Below are positions 1 through 7,676 of a stretch of 17,465 nucleotides of DNA, piece after piece (position 1 is the stretch's first letter; every line of letters starts with the position of its first letter). Source of the stretch: RGIG1918 sp045536045. Its GTDB lineage: Bacteria > Cyanobacteriota > Vampirovibrionia > Gastranaerophilales > Gastranaerophilaceae. Under the pieces are notes generated by a model. The model was not told where the DNA came from. It searched no databases and saw only the letters and a list, made by a program, of their open reading frames with translations. Position numbers and translations under genes: made by a program. The DNA is taken from positions 1-17,465 of the forward strand of contig JAZSMU010000112.1 of NCBI GenBank assembly GCA_045536045.1, written 5' to 3'.

Positions 1-384
1 GTTGCTCATTCAGATGGAGATATTTTGATTCATGCGACAATTGACGCAATTTTAGGTGCAATAAATAATCACGACATTGGCTGGCATTTTCCAGACACAG
101 ACCCACAGTATAAAAATATAAACTCTATGATTTTACTTGAAAAAACAAGAGAAATTATGGATGAAAATGGTTATGAAATTATAAATATGGATTCAACTAT
201 AACAATTGAAAAACCTAAAATGAATCCTCACATTGAAGAAATGAAAAATAATTTAGCATCTGCTCTCAAAATTTCTAAAGAACAAATTTCAATAAAAGCA
301 AAAACAAATGAGAAAAAAGACGCAATTGGGGCATGTGAACTTGCAAGTGCAAATGTTGTTATTCTTTTAAAAAGTAGACAGTAG
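1..384 (+). CDS. ispF: 2-C-methyl-D-erythritol 2,4-cyclodiphosphate synthase, 5'-truncated
   Basis: This is the 3' part of ispF, open from base 1 and cut by the window edge; roughly the first 35 residues are missing. The enzyme cyclises CDP-methylerythritol 2-phosphate with loss of CMP in the MEP isoprenoid pathway and is a cytosolic homotrimer. The sequence shows the family signature AHSDGDILIHATIDAILGA, followed by HDIGWHFPDTDP, which carries the histidine and aspartate positions used for metal and substrate binding. The C-terminal strand ends in VVILLKS, as in the family. One oddity is that the usual C-terminal GFTGRGEG stretch is replaced by DAIGACEL, removing the conserved arginine. No terminator is visible before the thioredoxin-like gene 52 bases downstream, so co-transcription is possible. 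Confidence 0.9.
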   Translation, partial: VAHSDGDILIHATIDAILGAINNHDIGWHFPDTDPQYKNINSMILLEKTREIMDENGYEIINMDSTITIEKPKMNPHIEEMKNNLASALKISKEQISIKAKTNEKKDAIGACELASANVVILLKSRQ

Positions 385-436
385 GGCAATTTTAAGAAAC
401 CAATAAAGGAATAAATTAAGGTTAAGGAGAAAATTT

Positions 437-850
437 ATGAAAAATAAAATTATAATAGCTTTAATTTTTATCTTACCTTTTTTAATTTATGGCACAATAC
501 AAGGAATAAAAAATACAGAAAATCTTAAAAATACAGCAATTGCAGTTGAAAAAAATTCAAGCAAACTTACAATTTACAAATTTTATTCGCCAATGTGCAA
601 AGATTGCCTCACTCAAACAAAAGAAATAGACAAAGTTAAGCCAAAATTAAATAAAGACATTACCATAGAAGAAATTAATGTATCTGAAAACACAGAAAAA
701 AATCAAAAATTAATTGAAGAATTTAATATTTTGGTAGTTCCTACAACAATAATTGTTGATAATAGTGGCAAAATTAGAAAAAAAGTATCAAATATTATAA
801 CTTCGGATGAGCTTTTAGAGGAAATTAACTCACTTTTAAGGGAATTTTAA
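437..850 (+). CDS. Membrane-anchored thioredoxin-fold protein
   Basis: The product has 137 residues. An N-terminal hydrophobic segment (about residues 4-22) follows two lysines and should anchor it in the membrane or act as an uncleaved signal, leaving a thioredoxin-like domain outside the cytoplasm. The CxxC active site is CKDC at C54/C57, after a YKFYSPMC strand, and the cis-proline is P102 in VVPTT. The start is the ATG at 437, preceded by AAGGAG 7 bases upstream. It abuts the CcdA-type gene (stop at 848-850, next start at 851), so the likely role is to take electrons from CcdA and reduce disulfides in exported proteins. No cytochrome c genes are visible, so the substrate is unknown. The fold call is firm; the partner assignment is inferred from adjacency. 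Confidence 0.82.
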   Translation: MKNKIIIALIFILPFLIYGTIQGIKNTENLKNTAIAVEKNSSKLTIYKFYSPMCKDCLTQTKEIDKVKPKLNKDITIEEINVSENTEKNQKLIEEFNILVVPTTIIVDNSGKIRKKVSNIITSDELLEEINSLLREF

Positions 851-1540
851 TTGGAAAATTTTATTCAAAATTTAAACAATGGAAATTTAGGAGGAATGGC
901 TCTTTTGGTTTCATTCCTATCTGGAATAATAAGCTCAATAACCCCATGCACACTTGGCATTTTGCCGTTAATTATTGCATATAGTGGAGTTGATGAAGAA
1001 AAAGACACTAAAAAAACTACCCTTAAAATTATTTGTTTAATAGCAGGGCTTGCAGCCGTTATGACAATTTTTGGTATTTTATCAGCATTAGCTGGAAAAA
1101 TATTCATGCTCAACGGTGGAAAATATTGGACATTATTTGCTGGCTCACTATTAATAGTTTTTGGTTTGAATATTTTAGAAATAATTGATATTGATTATGG
1201 AAATTTTATTAAAAAAATGCCTAAAAAATTTGGCAATAAGTATATTTTTGCGTTTATAATTGGTTGTCTTTTTGCCCTAAGCTCAACCCCATGTGCAACT
1301 CCGTTTTTGGCTGGAATTTTAACTTACGCAAGCATTACAAAGAAAATTCCACTCTCAGCCCTTATGCTCTTTTTGTTTGCACTGGGTCAAGGGGTAATTC
1401 TTGTTCTTGCAAGCATATTTACAACTTTTATAAAGAAAATTCAAAAATTAGATAAATTATTCAATTTTGTTATGAAAATTGCTGGCGTTCTTTTAATAAT
1501 AAGTGGCGTTCTTCTCTGGTGGGAAGTATTCGCATTGTAA
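851..1540 (+). CDS. ccdA: CcdA/DsbD-type transmembrane thiol-disulfide transporter
   Basis: This 229-residue protein with about six hydrophobic segments belongs to the CcdA/DsbD membrane-domain family, which moves reducing equivalents from cytoplasmic thioredoxin across the membrane. The two family cysteines lie in the expected mirrored settings: C33 in SSITPCTLGILPL and C148 in SSTPCATPFLAG. The length matches the six-helix CcdA form without extra domains. The start is a TTG at 851 immediately after the previous stop, with AAGGGA at 838-843. An in-frame ATG at 896 is possible, but its AGGAGG lies only one base away, too close to be efficient. The direct abutment with the thioredoxin-like gene suggests translational coupling and a two-component relay. 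The symbol is by family; a role in cytochrome c maturation is not shown. Confidence 0.85.
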   Translation: MENFIQNLNNGNLGGMALLVSFLSGIISSITPCTLGILPLIIAYSGVDEEKDTKKTTLKIICLIAGLAAVMTIFGILSALAGKIFMLNGGKYWTLFAGSLLIVFGLNILEIIDIDYGNFIKKMPKKFGNKYIFAFIIGCLFALSSTPCATPFLAGILTYASITKKIPLSALMLFLFALGQGVILVLASIFTTFIKKIQKLDKLFNFVMKIAGVLLIISGVLLWWEVFAL

Positions 1541-1553
1541 ATTTTACTATTAA

Positions 1554-1977
1554 AAAGGCAAAAAAACAGATGCAATTTTATCTACATTAGATACAGATAA
1601 AACAATAATTGATGAAATTAAATCAAATAAAACAGAAATTTTAAACAAAATTAATTATGTTAAAGAAAATGGCAAAAAAACCAAAGGCATTATTGAAGGC
1701 TATTCATACTTGCTACCAACCAAAATATTCTATTTACGAAAATTGGTGTTACACAATGAGCTCTGGACAGCTTCGTTCAAGAGAAATTATAGACTTTACA
1801 GGCACATCCAGAGGAATAACTGGCAATAAAGTTAAATTCCAAAATTTAACAGGAACACTATATTCAAATATTCAAACATCTCAACTAGGAGAAAATGGAA
1901 TATTTAACGATATAAATCCAATATCAATAACAGGGAGTAACAGTTACCAAAAGAAACATTTAAACAAGCCCTTTTAA
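1554..1977 (+). pseudogene. Possible degraded coding region between ccdA and uvrB
   Basis: This is the only gap above 300 bases, and no intact gene is convincing in it. Frame 3 is open from 1554 with a lysine/glutamate-rich, coiled-coil-like stretch (DEIKSNKTEILNKINYVKEN) but has no start codon, and it becomes unlike protein after about 1700 before a stop near 1830. Frame 1 then looks protein-like from about 1756 (MSSGQLRSREIIDF, then repeated short G/T/N-rich strands such as GNKVKFQNLTGTLY) to a stop at 1975-1977, inside the end of uvrB. This pattern fits one gene broken by at least one frameshift. I recognise no family. Alternatives are two tiny ORFs, a sequencing error or chance. No terminator is visible for ccdA here. 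Confidence 0.35.
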
Positions 1978-3945
1978 TTTCTTAATTTGGTCTCTAATTT
2001 GTGCTGCACGTTCAAAATCAAGAATTTTTGCTGCTTTTTTCATATCAGATTCAAGTTTATTTAAAAGTTTAGGCAAATCTTTTTTGTCTATATTCAATTC
2101 TGTCATTTGCTCTGCAACAATGTCTTCAAAGTTTCTATAAGATGCAACAAGGGAAAGCAGGTTATTTTCAATTTTCTTTTTAATAGTTTTAGGAACAATG
2201 TTGTTATCCTTGTTATATTTTTCTTGAATTGCACGCCTTCTATTTGTTTCATCTAGCGCTATTTGCATAGAACCTGTGATATTATCAGCATACATAATAA
2301 CTTTGCCATTTGTATTTCTAGCACATCTTCCAATAGTTTGAATTAAAGATGTATCACATCTTAAAAAGCCTTCTTTATCGGCGTCCATAATAGCTACAAG
2401 AGAAACCTCAGGAATATCAAGCCCTTCACGCAAAAGGTTTACGCCAACCAAAACATCAAATTCGCCAAGCCTTAAATCTCTTAAAATTTCAACACGTTCT
2501 AAAGACTGAATATCAGAATGGAGATATCTAACCCTAATACCCTCAGAGAGAAGATAATCGGTAAGGTCTTCAGCCATTTTTTTGGTTAGAGTTGTAACTA
2601 AAATTCTTTCTTTTTTCTCTGCAACATTTTTAATTTCAACTTTTAAATCTGCAACCTGACCTAATGTTGGGCGAACTTCAACTATTGGGTCTAAAAGCCC
2701 TGTTGGGCGAATTATTTGCTCAACTATTTGAGATGAAGTCTCACGCTCAAATTCTGCTGGAGTAGCTGAGATAAATATTTTTTGACCAATTTTTGAATAA
2801 AATTCTTCAAATTTTAAAGGTCTATTGTCTATGGCACAAGGAAGCCTAAAGCCATAATCTACAAGAGTTTCTTTTCTGGATTTATCTCCAAAATACATTC
2901 CTCTTAACTGTGGAATTGTTACATGAGATTCATCAATTACTGTTAAAAAATCACCCTTGAAATAATCTAATAAAGTTGCAGGATGAGAGCCTTTAGGTCG
3001 TCTTTCAATAATTCTTGAATAATTTTCAATTCCAGAGCAGTAGCCCATTTCTTTAATCATTTCAATATCGTAATTAACTCTCTGCTCAAGCCTTTGAGCT
3101 TCTAAAATCTTGTTTTTAGATTTCAAATATTCAAGTTGAGTTGCCAATTCAGCCTTTATCATTGAAATAGTTTCTTCAAGATTTTCATCTTCAGAAACAT
3201 AATGAACAGCAGGATAAATAGTTACAACATCTGGTCTTTCAATAATTTCAGATGTAGTTGGGTCAATAATTGTAATTCTTTCAACAATATCGTCAAAAAA
3301 TGAAATTCTAGTAATATTTTTTTCAAAGCTTTGAACAATCTCAACAACATCACCTCTTGCTCTGAATGTTGCTGGTTTTGGGTCTACATCATTTCTTGTA
3401 TATCTTGTTGAAATCAAATGACGCAAAAGGTCATCTCTTTGAAATTCTTTGTTAACTTCAAGATTAATTGCACCCCTAAAATAATTTTCAGGCAAACCAA
3501 GCCCATATATACAAGAAACAGAAGCAACAACGATAACATCATTTCTCTCGTAAAGGCTTCTTGTTGTGTTGTGTCTTAGTCTATCAATTTCTTCATTTAT
3601 TGAAGCAGATTTTTCAATATATGTGTCAGAGCGTGGAATATAGGCTTCTGGCTGGTAGTAGTCGTAGTAGCTTATAAAATATTCAACTGCATTATTTGGA
3701 AAAAGCTCTTTAAATTCATTATAAAGTTGGGCTGCAAGTGTTTTATTGTGAGCAATAACAAGAGTTGGCATTTGAAGTTTTTCTATAACATTTGCAATTG
3801 TAAAAGTTTTACCAGAGCCTGTTACCCCTAAAAGCGTTTGTTCATCCATTCCTAAATTAACACCCTCAACCAAAGCATTAATTGCTTTTGGCTGGTCGCC
3901 AGATGGAGTCATATTTGAAACTATTTGAAATTTATTTTGCTTCAT
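1960..3945 (-). CDS. uvrB: UvrABC excinuclease subunit B
   Basis: UvrB is the helicase-like damage-verification subunit of nucleotide excision repair; it receives DNA from UvrA and recruits UvrC. At 661 residues it is full length. Visible in order are Walker A GVTGSGKT (40-47), the beta-hairpin region beginning YYDYYQPEAYIPRSDTYIEK, motif II DESHVTIPQL, helicase motifs LLREGLDIPEVSLVAIMDADKE and QTIGRCARN, and a C-terminal UVR domain (KAAKILDFERAAQIRDQIKKL) that contacts UvrC. Motif VI reads FLRCDTSLIQTIGRCARN, where many homologues have FLRSERSLIQTIGRAARN. The ATG has no Shine-Dalgarno sequence; an extended -10 lies just upstream, so translation is probably leaderless. It is divergent from murA and its 3' end overlaps the degraded region by 18 bases. 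Confidence 0.98.
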   Translation of the reverse strand: MKQNKFQIVSNMTPSGDQPKAINALVEGVNLGMDEQTLLGVTGSGKTFTIANVIEKLQMPTLVIAHNKTLAAQLYNEFKELFPNNAVEYFISYYDYYQPEAYIPRSDTYIEKSASINEEIDRLRHNTTRSLYERNDVIVVASVSCIYGLGLPENYFRGAINLEVNKEFQRDDLLRHLISTRYTRNDVDPKPATFRARGDVVEIVQSFEKNITRISFFDDIVERITIIDPTTSEIIERPDVVTIYPAVHYVSEDENLEETISMIKAELATQLEYLKSKNKILEAQRLEQRVNYDIEMIKEMGYCSGIENYSRIIERRPKGSHPATLLDYFKGDFLTVIDESHVTIPQLRGMYFGDKSRKETLVDYGFRLPCAIDNRPLKFEEFYSKIGQKIFISATPAEFERETSSQIVEQIIRPTGLLDPIVEVRPTLGQVADLKVEIKNVAEKKERILVTTLTKKMAEDLTDYLLSEGIRVRYLHSDIQSLERVEILRDLRLGEFDVLVGVNLLREGLDIPEVSLVAIMDADKEGFLRCDTSLIQTIGRCARNTNGKVIMYADNITGSMQIALDETNRRRAIQEKYNKDNNIVPKTIKKKIENNLLSLVASYRNFEDIVAEQMTELNIDKKDLPKLLNKLESDMKKAAKILDFERAAQIRDQIKKLKGLV

Positions 3946-3960
3946 ATGAATATTCTAGCA
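3946..3960 (-). promoter_or_regulatory. uvrB promoter, extended -10
   Basis: On the minus strand this reads TGCTAGAAT (3960-3952), an extended -10 (TGn plus TAGAAT), followed by six bases and then the uvrB ATG at 3945. Transcription would start at or next to the A of the ATG. The -35 match is poor, which is common when the -10 is extended. Functionality is inferred from sequence only. Confidence 0.6.
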
Positions 3961-4005
3961 TTTATAACTAAATATTACATTATATGAATAATTAAAGAAT
4001 TGTTA

Positions 4006-4017
4006 TATAATAGTAGA
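4006..4017 (+). promoter_or_regulatory. murA operon promoter, -10 TATAAT
   Basis: A perfect TATAAT at 4006-4011 is followed by six bases (AGTAGA) and then the murA ATG at 4018. There is no clear -35 at 16-18 bases. The spacing predicts an mRNA starting at the ATG itself, matching the arrangement at uvrB and the wecG-like gene. Confidence 0.6.
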
Positions 4018-5316
4018 ATGGACGATAATTGTGAAAAACTAATAATTACAGGTGGAGAGAACTTAAAAGGGGAAGTTACAATTTCTGGTGCTAAAAACGC
4101 AGTCTTAAAGCATATGGCAGCAGCACTTTTAGCCCCTGATGTAACAACAATATACAATGTTCCAGAGCTAACTGATGTTGCGATTATGATTGAAGTTTTA
4201 GAAGGCTTAGGAGCAAAATGCGAATACAATAAGCATGAAAAATATGTAGTTATTGACGCAACCAACATTACAAATGTTAAGGCAGACAAAAATTTTGTAT
4301 CAAAAATGAGAGCTTCATTTAATGTTCTAGGTGCTCTTGTTGGAAGAATGGGCGAAGCAATTGTGGCATTGCCTGGAGGTTGTGCAATTGGCGAAAGACG
4401 CGTTAATTTTCACTTAAAAGGAATTGAGGCACTTGGTGCAAAATGCGAAATAAAAGACGGCTACGTTATTGCCAAAGGAAGCAATTTAAAAGGTGCAAGC
4501 ATTTGTTTTGATATTCCATCTGTTGGTGCAACAGAAAATGTTATGCTGGCTTCAGTTTTTGCAGAAGGGATAACAAGAATCCAAAACGCAGCCCAAGAGC
4601 CAGAAATTGTTGATTTAGCAAATTTCCTAAAATCAATGGGTGCAAAAATTACAGGAGATGGAACAGCAGAAATTGTTGTTGAGGGAATTAAAAAATCAGA
4701 AATACATGGAACTCAATGGACAACAATTCCAGACAGAATTGAAGCTGGAACATATATTTCAGCAATTATTGCAACTAGAGGCGAAGGAATAATTAGAAAC
4801 ATTTTTCCAAACCATTTAACAATTTATACGGGCAAACTTATGGAAATGGGCGCTAAAATTAAACTTTTAGACCCAAACACAATAGAAGTTAGTGCAAAAA
4901 ATAGGCTAACTGCACAAAACTTCATAACTCAACCATATCCTGGTTTTCCAACAGATTTACAAGCATGTGCTATGAGCCTTTTAGCTATTGCAAATGGTGT
5001 CAGCGTTGTAACAGAAAGCTTATATGAAAATCGTTTTATGCATGTTGATGAGCTTTGGAAAATGGGTGCAAATATTAGAATTAGCAAAAACCATGCAATT
5101 ATTAAAGGGGTTGAGGGCTTAATTGGTGCAAATGTTGAATCAACAGATTTAAGAGCAGGGGCAGCACTGGTTATTGCAGGGCTTACTGCACAAGGAAAAA
5201 CTCAAGTCGGATGTTTACACCACATAGACAGAGGTTATGAAAAATTTGTTGAAAAACTAACAGGACTTGGAGCCAAAGCCGAAAGAGTAAGAATTGCAGA
5301 ATATGCAAAAAATTGA
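4018..5316 (+). CDS. murA: UDP-N-acetylglucosamine 1-carboxyvinyltransferase
   Basis: MurA transfers enolpyruvate from PEP to UDP-GlcNAc, the first committed step of peptidoglycan synthesis in the cytosol. From the ATG at 4018 it has 432 residues. It has the N-terminal GGENLKGEVTISGAKNA with K26/N27 in the active-site positions, and the mobile loop LPGGCAIGERRVNFHLKG with catalytic C122 (C115 in E. coli), so fosfomycin sensitivity at the target is predicted. DRIEAGTYISA and YPGFPTDLQACAMSL are typical further motifs. An upstream in-frame TTG at 4000 would place the -10 box inside the gene, so I prefer 4018. There is no Shine-Dalgarno sequence. The following gene's ribosome site overlaps the murA stop, making murA the head of a five-gene + strand operon. 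Confidence 0.97.
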   Translation: MDDNCEKLIITGGENLKGEVTISGAKNAVLKHMAAALLAPDVTTIYNVPELTDVAIMIEVLEGLGAKCEYNKHEKYVVIDATNITNVKADKNFVSKMRASFNVLGALVGRMGEAIVALPGGCAIGERRVNFHLKGIEALGAKCEIKDGYVIAKGSNLKGASICFDIPSVGATENVMLASVFAEGITRIQNAAQEPEIVDLANFLKSMGAKITGDGTAEIVVEGIKKSEIHGTQWTTIPDRIEAGTYISAIIATRGEGIIRNIFPNHLTIYTGKLMEMGAKIKLLDPNTIEVSAKNRLTAQNFITQPYPGFPTDLQACAMSLLAIANGVSVVTESLYENRFMHVDELWKMGANIRISKNHAIIKGVEGLIGANVESTDLRAGAALVIAGLTAQGKTQVGCLHHIDRGYEKFVEKLTGLGAKAERVRIAEYAKN

Positions 5317-5323
5317 GGTAAAA

Positions 5324-5662
5324 ATGAGTGAAACTTACAAAAGATGGTATGATTACGACCCAACACTATTAAATGTAATTAACCTTTTAAGAGATTACCA
5401 AGAAGAATTACATTCTCAAGCAACATATTTTCTTGAAAAAGTTGAAGAGCAAGTTTCAAAAGAAGCAATTGATAGATTTTATGAAATGGTTAAACCAATA
5501 AATGGCAAAAGGTGGTATGACCAAGACCCAGTTATTTCAAAAACAGTTGAGCTTTTAAGGGTTGTGCCTGTTGAAATTCAAAAGCAAGCAGCAGAAAATT
5601 TCATCAAAACGCTTGAAGACAAAGGTATTCAAGTGAGCACAGTTGAGGAGAAAAATGAATAA
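5324..5662 (+). CDS. Small protein with two tandem KRWYDxDP modules, unknown function
   Basis: I do not recognise this 112-residue protein. It is an internal duplication with a 56-residue period: KRWYDYDP (residues 6-13) and KRWYDQDP (62-69) are each followed by a hydrophobic run ending LLR (21-23, 77-79), then a QA pair (32-33, 88-89) and a helix ending LEK/LED. It has no signal peptide, membrane segment or cysteine, and looks helical, acidic and cytosolic. The start is the ATG at 5324, with GAGGT at 5315-5319 overlapping the murA stop; a longer frame from 5294 would overlap murA and lacks a ribosome site. Its stop lies 8 bases inside the TPR gene, so the three genes are translationally coupled. 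Context suggests an envelope-related adaptor or regulator, which is an inference. Confidence 0.8.
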   Translation: MSETYKRWYDYDPTLLNVINLLRDYQEELHSQATYFLEKVEEQVSKEAIDRFYEMVKPINGKRWYDQDPVISKTVELLRVVPVEIQKQAAENFIKTLEDKGIQVSTVEEKNE

Positions 5663-7676
5663 AAAAATATTAGCCATTATGGCATGTTTACTTATTTCGC
5701 AAATGCCAATCGCAAATGCAAAAATGAGCAAAGAAGCAGTGCAATTATATTCTCAAGCGTTAAATTTTGAAAACCAAAAAAGATACGAAGACGCTGTTGA
5801 CCTTATTATTAAGGCTCTTGCAACATCTGAAGATGACATAATTTTAAACACAAAAGCAGCTGGTTTATATGGCGAAATTGGTAATTTTGACAAGGCACTT
5901 GAATATTATCAAAAAGCCCTAAAAATAAGACCAGATGACGCATTTTTATATATTTCAATTGGGAATATACTTCAGCTAAAACTTGACTACGAAAACGCAA
6001 TTAACGCATACGAACAAGCAATGGCAATTGCTCCAAATTATCAATATAACAGAATAAATTTAGGAAATATTTATTTCTTGAATGGAGATTACGAAAAAGC
6101 AATTGAAAATTATAGAGTATTTTTGCAATATTATCCAAATGATTTAAAAGCAAGAACAAACATTGCAAGCTCATATCTGCAAAAAGGCAATTATCAAGAG
6201 GCACAAAAAGAATTCCTAAAAGCACTTGAAGCCCAACCAAACAATTTTAATGATTTTGCAAGTCTTGGCTTAGCATTTTTAAGAGATAAAAATTTCAAAG
6301 AAGCAAAATATTATCTAGAAAAAGCTATTCAAAATAACCCAACGGATTATAGCTCAATTGCCAACCTTGCAATGGCTCAAACATACTTAGGGGAGCTAAA
6401 TTCAGCTTATAGTAATTTTTCAAAAGCATTTAAAATGCAACCAAATATGGTAAACTTAAAATTTGATTATGCATATTTGCTAAATAAAATGGGCAAAAAA
6501 GACGAAGCAATTAAAAACTATCATGAATACATTTTGTCTTACCCAGAAGACGGCAAAGCATATTTGAATTTAGGAATTTTATATTACTCAAAAGGTGATT
6601 TAATTAAATGTGTTGAAACACTTGAGCTTGGGCTTCAAAATGCACCTAGCGACCTTGATGTTAAATATGAATTAGCAAAAATGTTCCACATTCAAAATAA
6701 ATTTGAAAAAGCTTTAAATTTATATGACGAACTTATTGAAAAAGATAAAGCTAACTTAAATTATCAATATAGCAAAGCCTTAGCACTTCAAGGTTATAAA
6801 GACTTTAAAGGTGCTAGCACAATATTTAAAACACTAGCAAATTACGACAACGAAACACTTAAAAAATTCAGCCTTAGCAAGAAAATAGTCAATGATTTAA
6901 TTTATAATAACTACATTTTGCAAGGAAAATCTCAAACTAAACAAAAAGATTATAAAAAAGCAAAAATAACTCTTCAAAAAGCAATTGATACAAACCCAGA
7001 AAACCCAACAGCTTACAAAGAATTAGGAAAAACTTATGCAGATATGGGTGTAAAATCTAAGGCTGTTGAAAACTATGAAATTGCAATTCAAATGGACTCC
7101 GAAAATGCACAAACATTTGTTGAATATGGAGAAACATTAACCGAATTAAATGATATAGAGGGTGGAAGAATTGCAATTGAAAGAGCATTAGAGTTAGATA
7201 AAAAATCTGCAACTGCGTATGAAGCTTTAGGCGACAATGATTTTAAAGCAAAAAAATATGCTGACGCAATTAGAAACTATGAAATTGCAAATATGATAAT
7301 AACTGATTCAGATAAGTTGTACGTTAAAAAAGGAAATGCATACAAATTAAACAACGAACCAGATAATGCAATTATTGCTTACAAGAAAGCAATTTCAATT
7401 AACCCAACAAATCAAGATGGCTACTTTAATATTGGAATAATTCAATATGATAGAGAGCAATATCAAGAAGCATTAGAAAACTTCCAAAAATCCGTTAAAT
7501 ATAAAGAGGACTTTGCTTTTGGCTATTATGGAATTGGTTTGTGCTTTGAAAAATTAAACCAAAATTCAGATGCAATTTTTGCCTATGAAAAATTTATTGA
7601 GCTAGACCCAAATTCTCAAATGGTGCCAGAAGTTAAGCAAAGAATAGAAAGCCTTTATGAAACAATTATTCAGTAG
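5655..7676 (+). CDS. Secreted or periplasmic TPR-repeat protein
   Basis: The product has 673 residues. An N-terminal signal peptide (about residues 1-22, MNKKILAIMACLLISQMPIANA, ending ANA) is followed by roughly 18 consecutive 34-residue tetratricopeptide repeats to near the C terminus. Examples are GNFDKALEYYQKALKIRPDD, GDYEKAIENYRVFLQYYPND and NEPDNAIIAYKKAISINPTN. The consensus G/A/Y/A/P positions are clear in most units, with one irregular spacer around residues 385-405. TPR arrays form superhelical protein-binding scaffolds; no catalytic domain is present. The ATG at 5655 is chosen because GAGGAG lies at 5645-5650 and the signal peptide begins there; an upstream in-frame TTG would overlap that site. 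The gene overlaps its upstream neighbour by 8 bases and the downstream lipoprotein gene by 20. Its location outside the cytoplasm points to envelope assembly or scaffolding. Confidence 0.9.
   Translation: MNKKILAIMACLLISQMPIANAKMSKEAVQLYSQALNFENQKRYEDAVDLIIKALATSEDDIILNTKAAGLYGEIGNFDKALEYYQKALKIRPDDAFLYISIGNILQLKLDYENAINAYEQAMAIAPNYQYNRINLGNIYFLNGDYEKAIENYRVFLQYYPNDLKARTNIASSYLQKGNYQEAQKEFLKALEAQPNNFNDFASLGLAFLRDKNFKEAKYYLEKAIQNNPTDYSSIANLAMAQTYLGELNSAYSNFSKAFKMQPNMVNLKFDYAYLLNKMGKKDEAIKNYHEYILSYPEDGKAYLNLGILYYSKGDLIKCVETLELGLQNAPSDLDVKYELAKMFHIQNKFEKALNLYDELIEKDKANLNYQYSKALALQGYKDFKGASTIFKTLANYDNETLKKFSLSKKIVNDLIYNNYILQGKSQTKQKDYKKAKITLQKAIDTNPENPTAYKELGKTYADMGVKSKAVENYEIAIQMDSENAQTFVEYGETLTELNDIEGGRIAIERALELDKKSATAYEALGDNDFKAKKYADAIRNYEIANMIITDSDKLYVKKGNAYKLNNEPDNAIIAYKKAISINPTNQDGYFNIGIIQYDREQYQEALENFQKSVKYKEDFAFGYYGIGLCFEKLNQNSDAIFAYEKFIELDPNSQMVPEVKQRIESLYETIIQ

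Noticed and set aside
3961..3999. Riboswitch or long regulatory leader upstream of murA
   Set aside because: The -10 box lies too close to the ATG, so this DNA is not transcribed as a murA leader.
4000..4017. Upstream TTG start for murA
   Set aside because: It would include the TATAAT box in the coding region, add residues not typical of MurA, and has no ribosome site.
5294..5323. Longer N terminus of the KRWYDxDP protein
   Set aside because: It would overlap murA by more than 20 bases without a ribosome site, while GAGGT precedes the ATG at 5324.
5809..6240. Antisense reading frames inside the TPR gene
   Set aside because: They mirror the repeat codon pattern of the sense strand and lack ribosome sites or recognisable domains.
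5700..7670. DNA repeats in the TPR gene as a CRISPR or satellite array
   Set aside because: Periodicity exists only at the protein level (34 residues); nucleotide copies are diverged and there are no spacers.
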